Assembly: GCA_958477465.1 (NCBI GenBank)
Contig: CAUEFX010000014.1
Location: forward strand, 1-63,750
DNA: 63,750 bases
Direction of reading: 5' to 3'
From: an uncultured Bacteroides sp.
Lineage (GTDB): Bacteria > Bacteroidota > Bacteroidia > Bacteroidales > Bacteroidaceae
The notes under the pieces are model-generated. The model searched no databases. It saw nothing but the letters and a program-made list of their open reading frames with translations, and was not told the DNA's origin. A program made the position numbers and the translations under genes. Shown here piece after piece: positions 45,502 through 51,736 of this stretch (its first letter is position 1; each line of letters opens with the position of its first letter).

Positions 45502-45801
45502 TTATTTGTCTTCAAATACGTAAATGTCTTCATTGGGTTTCTTCATCAGATACTTCTCACGTGCTATTTGCTCGATGGCATCAGGATTGCTGTTCAGTTC
45601 GTTGAGTTTCTTTGTGTTTTCTTCATAGTCGGCACGGTATTTTTCAATTTCGCTTTGCAGTCGGTTGATTTCACGGGTGTATCTGATGCGCTGGATGGCG
45701 CTGTTTTCATCCAGAAAACCGATGATGGCTGCAAAAGCCAACACTGTGATGAGGTATTTATGCTTACCGATAAACTCCCAGATAGTTAGTAAATTGTCCA
45801 T
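45502..45801 (-). CDS. FtsB/DivIC-like septum formation initiator
   Basis: FtsB/DivIC proteins are bitopic division proteins that join FtsL and FtsQ at the septum. This 99-residue protein has a short N-terminal cytosolic part, one membrane helix (about 15-32), a coiled coil (about 37-70, REINRLQSEIEKYRADYEEN) and the family ending DAIEQIAREKYLMKKPNEDIYVFE. The first gene of a two-gene unit, it is divergent from dnaX. A -7 box lies 24 nt upstream of the ATG. Confidence 0.88.
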   Translation of the reverse strand: MDNLLTIWEFIGKHKYLITVLAFAAIIGFLDENSAIQRIRYTREINRLQSEIEKYRADYEENTKKLNELNSNPDAIEQIAREKYLMKKPNEDIYVFEDK

Positions 45802-45824
45802 GCTCTCTCTTTTAATTCCGTATG

Positions 45825-45832
45825 CAAAGATA
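45825..45832 (-). promoter_or_regulatory. -7 box of the FtsB-like gene
   Basis: Minus-strand TATCTTTG (plus CAAAGATA) matches TAnnTTTG, 24 nt ahead of the ATG. No good -33 element is seen. Confidence 0.55.
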
Positions 45833-45908
45833 AAACTTATAACTTAAAACTTGCCATTTGCCGGCTAAAACTTCTCACTCATCACTTATTACTTATTACT
45901 TTTTTGCG

Positions 45909-45916
45909 TACATTTG
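45909..45916 (+). promoter_or_regulatory. -7 box of dnaX
   Basis: TACATTTG matches TAnnTTTG, 33 nt before the chosen dnaX ATG at 45949. It argues against the upstream in-frame ATG at 45904, which would lie inside the promoter. Confidence 0.6.
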
Positions 45917-45948
45917 CAGAAACTCAAAAAACAGAGAGATCCCGAAGT

Positions 45949-47829
45949 ATGGAAAACTATATTGTATCTGCCCGTAAATATCGTCCGTCCACTTTTGAAT
46001 CGGTGGTGGGCCAGCGGGCGTTGACTACTACACTGAAGAATGCCATTGCCACGCAAAAACTGGCGCATGCCTATCTGTTTTGCGGACCTCGCGGAGTAGG
46101 AAAAACCACGTGTGCACGTATCTTTGCCAAGACTATCAACTGTATGAGTCCTACTGCGGATGGAGAGGCTTGCAATGCGTGTGAGTCTTGTGTGGCTTTC
46201 AACGAACAGCGTTCTTATAATATTCATGAATTGGATGCCGCATCCAATAACTCGGTAGACGATATCCGCCAATTGGTGGAGCAGGTACGGATTCCGCCTC
46301 AAATCGGTAAGTATAAGGTGTACATTATTGATGAGGTGCACATGTTGTCGGCTTCTGCTTTCAATGCTTTTTTGAAAACATTGGAGGAACCTCCCCGTCA
46401 TGCAATCTTTATTTTGGCAACGACGGAGAAGCATAAGATTCTTCCTACTATTCTGTCGCGTTGTCAGATTTATGATTTTAACCGTATCAGTGTGGAAGAC
46501 ACGGTGCAGCATCTGACTTATGTGGCTTCTAAAGAGAATATCACAGCAGAACCCGAAGCGCTGAATGTCATTGCATTGAAGGCGGATGGCGGTATGCGTG
46601 ATGCGCTTTCCATTTTTGATCAGGTGGTGAGCTTCACCGGTGGGCACATTACGTATAAGAGCGTGATTGAGAATCTCAATGTGCTGGATTATGAATATTA
46701 TTTCCGGCTGACGGACTGCTTTCTGGAGAATAAGGTGAGTGATGCCTTGCTGTTGTTTAATGATGTGTTGAACAAAGGTTTTGACGGCAGTCATTTCATA
46801 ACGGGGCTCTCTTCTCATTTCCGCGACCTGCTTGTCAGTAAAGATGCTGCTACTTTGGGGCTGCTTGAGGTGGGTGCCAGTATTCGGCAGCGTTATCAGG
46901 AGCAGGCGCAGAAGTGTCCGTTGCCTTTCTTGTATCGGGCCATGAAGCTCTGTAATGATTGTGATATGAATTACCGCGCCAGCAAAAATAAGCGTTTGTT
47001 GGTAGAATTGACCCTGATACAGGTTGCCCAGCTTACCACCGAGGGGGATGACGTGAGTGGTGGGCGTAGCCCTAAACAAGTTATAAAACCCATATTTACG
47101 CAGTCTGTTGCTGCTCAGCAGTCACAGGCTGCTCCTGTTGTATCGCAGGCTAAACCGGTTGCTGCTGCCGTTACTCCGGTTCAACAGCAGCAACAGCAAT
47201 ATCAGCAATATCAGCAACAACAGCATCAGCAATCAGCACCCGTTCAATCTGTTTCGGTGACCGGAGCTTCTCCGGTAACTTCATCGCCAGCGGATATGTC
47301 TGCTTCCGGATTGAAGGTGCCGGTGAAGGAAGAGAAAAAGATCCCGGTAATTAATAAAGGAGGCTTGGGGGTCTCTATCAAGCATCCTCAGAAAGAAGCT
47401 GTTTCGCAGGGGGCGACTACATCTCAGATTCCATCTCAGGTTCAGTCTCAGCCCGAAGAAGATTATATCTTCAATGAAAAAGATTTGAATTACTATTGGC
47501 AGGAATATGCCGGTCGGCTTCCTGTCGAGCATAAGGCACTTGCGATGCGTATGCAGAATATTCATCTGACGTTGCTTAGTGATGATATAACTTTTGAAGT
47601 TGTGGTGGATAATGAGATTGTGGCAAAGGACTTTACTACTATGATTCCTGATGTGCAAAGTTATCTTCGTAACCGTCTGAAGAACAGAAAGGTGAAGATG
47701 ACGGTTCGCGTCAGTGCACCTACCGAGAACGTACGTGCTTTCAGTAGGGTAGAGAAGTTCCAGATGATGGCGAAGAAAAACGAGGCATTGTTGCAGTTGA
47801 AAGACGAGTTTGGGTTAGAGTTGTATTAA
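45949..47829 (+). CDS. dnaX: DNA polymerase III subunit gamma/tau
   Basis: DnaX is the ATPase of the clamp loader and bridges the polymerase cores. The 626-residue protein opens MENYIVSARKYRPSTFE, then has Walker A GPRGVGKTT (about 46-54), the zinc-binding Cys cluster (CMSPTADGEACNACESC), IIDEVHMLSASAFNAFLKTLEEPP and sensor LSRCQIYDF. Domain III follows, then a Gln/Pro/Val-rich linker (about 375-490) with many consecutive Gln, and a C-terminal tau-like domain. I use ATG 45949, downstream of the -7 box. Its TAA stop is immediately followed by element copy B. Confidence 0.96.
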   Translation: MENYIVSARKYRPSTFESVVGQRALTTTLKNAIATQKLAHAYLFCGPRGVGKTTCARIFAKTINCMSPTADGEACNACESCVAFNEQRSYNIHELDAASNNSVDDIRQLVEQVRIPPQIGKYKVYIIDEVHMLSASAFNAFLKTLEEPPRHAIFILATTEKHKILPTILSRCQIYDFNRISVEDTVQHLTYVASKENITAEPEALNVIALKADGGMRDALSIFDQVVSFTGGHITYKSVIENLNVLDYEYYFRLTDCFLENKVSDALLLFNDVLNKGFDGSHFITGLSSHFRDLLVSKDAATLGLLEVGASIRQRYQEQAQKCPLPFLYRAMKLCNDCDMNYRASKNKRLLVELTLIQVAQLTTEGDDVSGGRSPKQVIKPIFTQSVAAQQSQAAPVVSQAKPVAAAVTPVQQQQQQYQQYQQQQHQQSAPVQSVSVTGASPVTSSPADMSASGLKVPVKEEKKIPVINKGGLGVSIKHPQKEAVSQGATTSQIPSQVQSQPEEDYIFNEKDLNYYWQEYAGRLPVEHKALAMRMQNIHLTLLSDDITFEVVVDNEIVAKDFTTMIPDVQSYLRNRLKNRKVKMTVRVSAPTENVRAFSRVEKFQMMAKKNEALLQLKDEFGLELY

Positions 47830-48000
47830 GAGCCTGTTTAAATTTTCCCCTTAAAAGTTTTATCAGTTCCTATTGAGTTTATTTTCGGTCTGTTTCCCTG
47901 TTTTCACTCGTCAGATAGCCCGCTATCTTCCTCTTAAAAACAGAAAAACATCCTTCCAGATAACTCTCAAAAGAATGCTGGGTAAAATTTAAACAGGCTC
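47830..48000. mobile_element. 171-bp MITE-like element, copy B
   Basis: The 17-bp terminal inverted repeats (GAGCCTGTTTAAATTTT) are perfect. TAA flanks both ends (47827-47829, which is the dnaX stop codon, and 48001-48003), fitting a 3-bp target duplication. It has no ORF. It is the inverted counterpart of copy A, with long shared blocks such as AGCATTCTTTTGAGAGTTAT. Confidence 0.88.
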
Positions 48001-48006
48001 TAAATC

Positions 48007-48405
48007 TTATACTCTTTCTTCCTGTAATATCTCCCAGAATCTTTGTGGCAACCAGATATTGGGTATATTTATTGCGCCTTTGAACAGCGGGGCAATATCA
48101 GCAGGACGGAATCCTGCTATTCCACATCCTATCTCAGTGACGAGGAATGTTCTTTCCGGATCGTTTTGAGCAAATTTTATGAATTGGTCTATGTAGGGGC
48201 GAATCGTTTCAGTCCCACCTTGCATGGTGGGGATGGCATACGTCTGTCCTTGAAGACCTGTGCCTTGCCCCCAAACGGCTCCCCATTTGTTCATAGCCAG
48301 ACGGGCGGCACCTCCGCCATGATAGCCTTGCAGGTTGCTGCCGAATACGAATATCTCATTAGGCTTTAATTCTGTGATGTGATTGGGGGTGATGCGTGTA
48401 TTCAT
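48007..48405 (-). CDS. Macro-domain-like protein
   Basis: The 132-residue soluble protein has NEIFVFGSNLQGYHGGGAAR near the start and a central GLQGQTYAIPTMQGG, then FLVTEIGCGIAGFRPADIAP. The FGSN/GGGAA and GCGIAGF glycine-rich loops resemble ADP-ribose-binding macro-domain-like proteins of phages and bacteria. Function is unproven; ADP-ribose or nucleotide-derivative binding is the best guess. It stands alone, 6 bp past element copy B. Confidence 0.65.
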   Translation of the reverse strand: MNTRITPNHITELKPNEIFVFGSNLQGYHGGGAARLAMNKWGAVWGQGTGLQGQTYAIPTMQGGTETIRPYIDQFIKFAQNDPERTFLVTEIGCGIAGFRPADIAPLFKGAINIPNIWLPQRFWEILQEERV

Positions 48406-48450
48406 GATTCGATAATTCTTAGTTGCCCGTAAAGATAGTGATTCTTTTAT

Positions 48451-48458
48451 TAATTTTG
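48451..48458 (+). promoter_or_regulatory. -7 box of the histidine kinase gene
   Basis: TAATTTTG matches TAnnTTTG about 92 nt ahead of the kinase ATG. No TTTG occurs at the normal distance upstream. Confidence 0.4.
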
Positions 48459-48549
48459 TGAATGCATTCCGGTCGTTCGTTCAATTTATTTCTGTTATAG
48501 AGAGAATTAGCGGACTTTTGTGATATGTTTCACTAAAATAGAAAGATTT

Positions 48550-49500
48550 ATGGAAAAGTTGAAAATGCAATTTAATTTTCGGAGTGTAGAATTCATTGCC
48601 CCTATTGTTCTTTATTTTCTTTTTGTCGGAATACTTTCTTTGGGATCTGCTTTGAGTGCCAAATTTTATTTTATGAATACCATGGATACTTTGGTGGTGA
48701 TTACTTTTTATCTCACTATTCCTTCATTGCTTTGTTCTTATCTCTTTTCTCATTTATATACTAAAAATAAGAAATGGGGATGTTGGGGATTCATTCTTTA
48801 TATTGGAGCCATTATTCTTTATATCTATCTGTTGAGTAAGAGTTGGGGATTGGTGCTTTGGGTGTTATGCTTTAATTTGCGCCCGCTTGCTTTAGGGGTT
48901 TTATTGTATATGTCCTATGATTGGTTTCGTAAAGTACGGAGACAAAAAAAATTAGAAAAACAGAATCTTCAAAGTGAACTTAAACTTCTAAAGAATCAGT
49001 TGAATCCGCATTTTTTATTTAATACCTTGAATAATATCGATAGTTTAATACGCTCAGATCCTGAGAAAGCTTCTAAGTCTTTGGTGCAAATGTCTGATAT
49101 AATGCGTTATATGATTTATGAGACGAATGTTTCCGAAGTGTATTTCAGTCATGAACTGAGTTATATTAAAAACTACCTTGCCTTGCAACGATTGCAATAT
49201 GATAATCCGGAATTAGTATCTTATGTATTGGAAGGTGAGGCCGGTGATATATGTATTGCTCCTATGTTGTTTATTCCTTTTATAGAAAATGCATTCAAGC
49301 ATTGTACAGACAAGAAGGCAAAGGAGGCTATTTGTTTTCACTTTCAAATTCAGGGTTCGGAGATACAGTTTACGGCATCGAATCTCTACGATCCGTTGAA
49401 ATGTATGAATAAAGATTCTTCTACCGGTATCGGACTCAGTACAGTAAAACGGCGGTTGGATTTTTTATATTCCGGCAGATATAATTTGAAGATTAATTAA
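48550..49500 (+). CDS. LytS/YehU-type sensor histidine kinase
   Basis: The 316-residue protein has four membrane helices in its first 130 residues, a short basic coiled linker (RKVRRQKKLEKQN) and the His_kinase domain PF06580. The phosphoacceptor is His154 in NQLNPHFLFNTLNNID, the N box is PFIENAFKHC and the G box is GIGLSTVKRRL. No extracellular sensor domain is present. The last residues are short, but the core motifs are complete. ATG 48520 would add ten residues; I prefer 48550, which has a purine-rich AGAAAG upstream. It pairs with the LytTR regulator starting 42 bp later. Confidence 0.88.
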   Translation: MEKLKMQFNFRSVEFIAPIVLYFLFVGILSLGSALSAKFYFMNTMDTLVVITFYLTIPSLLCSYLFSHLYTKNKKWGCWGFILYIGAIILYIYLLSKSWGLVLWVLCFNLRPLALGVLLYMSYDWFRKVRRQKKLEKQNLQSELKLLKNQLNPHFLFNTLNNIDSLIRSDPEKASKSLVQMSDIMRYMIYETNVSEVYFSHELSYIKNYLALQRLQYDNPELVSYVLEGEAGDICIAPMLFIPFIENAFKHCTDKKAKEAICFHFQIQGSEIQFTASNLYDPLKCMNKDSSTGIGLSTVKRRLDFLYSGRYNLKIN

Positions 49501-49517
49501 GAAAAAGGTTATTTTTG
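49485..49517 (+). promoter_or_regulatory. Separate promoter for the response regulator
   Basis: TTTG (49485-49488), 21 nt, then TATTTTTG (49510-49517). The -33 box lies inside the kinase reading frame. A leader of about 20 nt would result, so regulator and kinase levels can be uncoupled. Confidence 0.65.
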
Positions 49518-49541
49518 TGTATCATTAAAGATAAAACTGAT

Positions 49542-50225
49542 ATGATTGACTGCATGATTGTAGACGATGCTCCATTGGCTGTTGATAAACTGAGGAATTT
49601 TATCAGTAGGGTTTCCTCGTTATGCTTGGTTGCTACCTTCGAAAACGGAATGGAAGCTTTTACATATCTTCAGTCCAATCAGGTGGACTTGATGTTTCTT
49701 GATATTCAGATGGAGCAGTTCACCAGTCTTCAATTATTAGAAGCATTGCACAAGCGTCCTTATATCATTATCGTATCTGCTTATGGGGAATATGCTGTAC
49801 AGGGATTTGAATATGATGTGTCCGACTACCTGTTGAAACCGTACTCTTTTGAGCGTTTTCTGAAAGCTGTCAATAAGATAGAAACAGGGAGAGGAGTTAC
49901 CTTACGGTCGGTTGCTGAAAAAGATTATGTATTTCTTAAGACAGAATATCGGATGGTGCGTGTCAATCTGTGTGATATTCTGTTTATTGAGGGAAAAGGA
50001 GCGTATTTGCATGTAATTACGGATACTGCCAGAATCATGACATTGCTCAGTTTTAAAGAGATGGAAGCGCTGTTACCTCCCGGGCAGTTTATACGCATTC
50101 ATAAGTCATATTTGATTGCCATTAATAGGATAGACAGCATCGAACGTAATGTGGTAAGGATAGGCGATATGCGTATGCCCGTGAGGAAAAGCTATTTGAA
50201 AGAATTTTACCAACGGTTGAAATGA
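49542..50225 (+). CDS. LytTR-family response regulator
   Basis: The 227-residue protein has an N-terminal receiver (IVDDAPLAVDKL, phosphoacceptor Asp54 in LMFLDIQM, then SAYGEYAVQGFEYDVSDYLLKP) and a C-terminal LytTR DNA-binding domain (about 130-227: FLKTEYRMVRVNLCDILFIE, FIRIHKSYLIAINRI). I use ATG 49542; an upstream in-frame ATG at 49515 overlaps the -7 box. It is the partner of the adjacent kinase. Targets are unknown. Confidence 0.9.
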   Translation: MIDCMIVDDAPLAVDKLRNFISRVSSLCLVATFENGMEAFTYLQSNQVDLMFLDIQMEQFTSLQLLEALHKRPYIIIVSAYGEYAVQGFEYDVSDYLLKPYSFERFLKAVNKIETGRGVTLRSVAEKDYVFLKTEYRMVRVNLCDILFIEGKGAYLHVITDTARIMTLLSFKEMEALLPPGQFIRIHKSYLIAINRIDSIERNVVRIGDMRMPVRKSYLKEFYQRLK

Positions 50226-50566
50226 ATATTTGATGATCTCCCTTGAATCCCAATGCATTACTTGAAACATAGACTCGGCTTTCGGATTGTCCCCTCAGTT
50301 AAATGTTGCCATAGCTTTTCTTGCTAAAACGTTGCTAAAACAATTTTGGGCTACATAAAAAGTGACCCGTTACATGTAGGTTTAAAACATTACTTGTATT
50401 GTGGCTCTCTTTTTCAGACTTAGTCCGGTTCAGTTTTTATTCTTGGAGATTCGGTTCAAATTCCCAAATATGTGATTCCAAAAACATACTGTCAAAAGTG
50501 TTACTCTGTGTACTCTGGGTTGCCGTTATTTTTTTGTTTGGGGAATTATAAATATTAGAATGCAAT
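50226..50566. other. Intergenic region before higBA
   Basis: No gene is seen. The stretch holds short repeats (TTGCTAAAAC twice at about 50319-50342) and ACTCTGTGTACTCTG at about 50503-50517, which resembles ACTCTGTGCACTCTG at about 61-75 of the window. Confidence 0.4.
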
Positions 50567-50597
50567 TTTGAATTTTAGAATTATATGTATATCTTTG
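50567..50597 (+). promoter_or_regulatory. Promoter of higBA
   Basis: TTTG (50567-50570), 19 nt, then TATCTTTG (50590-50597), a full consensus match 22 nt before the toxin ATG. The spacer is AT-rich with repeated AGAAT motifs (50556, 50577) that may serve as HigA operators. Confidence 0.7.
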
Positions 50598-50619
50598 GCA
50601 CAAGATAATTGAGTAGCCA

Positions 50620-50913
50620 ATGAGAATATTTACTGAACAAGCATTAAAAGAATATGCAGAGAACCATCCTGATTCAAAGGTCGCTTTGCAAGAATGGACT
50701 ACTATCGTCAAAAGAAGCAAGTGGACTTGCTTTGCCGATATTAAGAAAACGTTTAATGGCGTTGATAATGTAGGTAATCAACACTATGTTTTCAACATCA
50801 AAGGCAATAGCTATCGTTTGGTAGTAGTGATTAAATTCACTATTCAGTTTGTGTATATTCGCTTTATTGGTACTCATAAAGAATATGATAAAATAGATTG
50901 TGTTAATATTTAG
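50620..50913 (+). CDS. higB: HigB-type mRNA interferase toxin
   Basis: This 97-residue basic protein belongs to the RelE superfamily. The motifs KWTCFADIKKTFNGVDNVG, VFNIKGNSYRLVVVIKF and VYIRFIGTHKEYDKI match the HigB family, which cuts mRNA at the ribosome. The toxin-first order is typical of higBA. The antitoxin ATG lies 4 bp past its stop. It has a strong promoter immediately upstream. Confidence 0.9.
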   Translation: MRIFTEQALKEYAENHPDSKVALQEWTTIVKRSKWTCFADIKKTFNGVDNVGNQHYVFNIKGNSYRLVVVIKFTIQFVYIRFIGTHKEYDKIDCVNI

Positions 50914-50917
50914 GATT

Positions 50918-51283
50918 ATGACAAAGATAGAAAATCAAGCCCAGTATGATTGGGCGGTGAAAAGAGTAGAGGAACTTCTTCCATTAGTGAAAGATGATAC
51001 TCCTTTGAATGACCCCAATAGCATAGAATTGGAGCTTCTTTCTAATTTGGTTGCTGATTATTCCGAAGAACATTTTGCACTGGGAGAACCAACGCTTGTG
51101 GAGGTTCTTAAACTTCGTATGTACGAAATGGGGCTTAATCAAAAATCACTAGCAAAGTTGGTTGGTGTCAGCCCATCACGGCTAAGTGATTATATATCCG
51201 GTAAATGTGAACCAACCTTGAAAGTTGCTCGTGAGATAAGCCGGAAGCTGAATATTGATGCCAATATAGTGTTGGGAGTATAA
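50918..51283 (+). CDS. higA: HigA-type antitoxin with XRE HTH
   Basis: The 121-residue protein has an acidic N-terminal half (LPLVKDDTPLNDPNSIELELL) that would neutralise the toxin, and a C-terminal XRE helix-turn-helix (LNQKSLAKLVGVSPSRLSDYI). HigA normally represses its own operon. I use ATG 50918; an earlier in-frame ATG at 50900 would overlap the toxin gene. Nothing else in the neighbourhood suggests a mobile element. Confidence 0.9.
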   Translation: MTKIENQAQYDWAVKRVEELLPLVKDDTPLNDPNSIELELLSNLVADYSEEHFALGEPTLVEVLKLRMYEMGLNQKSLAKLVGVSPSRLSDYISGKCEPTLKVAREISRKLNIDANIVLGV

Positions 51284-51354
51284 GAACTTTTACATTGACA
51301 GGTTGTCAATGGTGAATGCTTGGCACCACAGAGGACATAAGCTACTGAAAAACA

Positions 51355-51385
51355 AAAGGATTAGAAATTTTCATTCTAATCCTTT
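51355..51385 (-). terminator. Terminator of tRNA-Cys
   Basis: A perfect 12-bp stem (51355-51366 with 51374-51385) with a 7-nt loop lies directly 3' of the tRNA on the minus strand and is followed by TGTTTTTC. Confidence 0.75.
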
Positions 51386-51391
51386 CTTGTT

Positions 51392-51466
51392 TGGAGGTTC
51401 CTGGCGGATTCGAACCGCCGTACATGGTTTTGCAGACCACTGACTAAGCCACTCATCCAAGGAACC
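51392..51466 (-). tRNA. tRNA-Cys (anticodon GCA)
   Basis: The minus strand folds with acceptor GGTTCCT/AGGAACC, discriminator T, an encoded CCA, anticodon stem GTGGT/ACCAT with loop CTGCAAA (anticodon GCA), and T arm GGCGG-TTCGAAT-CCGCC. The T73 discriminator is the tRNA-Cys identity base. Confidence 0.93.
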
Positions 51467-51517
51467 TTATTTCTCTTTTGCGGTTGCAAAGGTAGTACAA
51501 ATTTTCAAACTTCCAAA

Positions 51518-51736
51518 CTATCCACAGCAATTTTTCTTCGGATGTTTCTTAGTGACTTTACATTCCCGCTGTTTTCTATCAAGCTGACGCTTTAATTCAC
51601 AGCCACTTGCGCAACTCGCACAGGGATTTTCATTATTTTTCGTACTGCGAAAAAAAATATAAATCCCATATACCACACGAGCCACGCACAGCACAATTAA
51701 TAAAGCAACTATCCACTCCTGCCAATCCCAGGTCAT
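51518..51736 (-). CDS. FeoB-associated Cys-rich membrane protein
   Basis: The 72-residue protein has one membrane helix (EWIVALLIVLCVARVVYGIYI) and a Cys-rich tail with CASCASGCELK and a final NCCG. This is the profile of small proteins encoded after feoB in anaerobes, thought to help Fe(II) import. I use ATG 51736, which overlaps the feoB stop by 4 bp; a longer frame would run into feoB. Confidence 0.85.
   Translation of the reverse strand: MTWDWQEWIVALLIVLCVARVVYGIYIFFRSTKNNENPCASCASGCELKRQLDRKQRECKVTKKHPKKNCCG

Noticed and set aside
45889..47079. 396-codon minus-strand frame opposite dnaX
   Set aside because: dnaX has all conserved motifs; the antisense translation shows the usual shadow composition and would run through the dnaX promoter.
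50226..50566. Integrase attachment site or prophage remnant before higBA
   Set aside because: Short repeats and TACATGTA are present, but no integrase, no duplicated tRNA end and no phage genes are seen.
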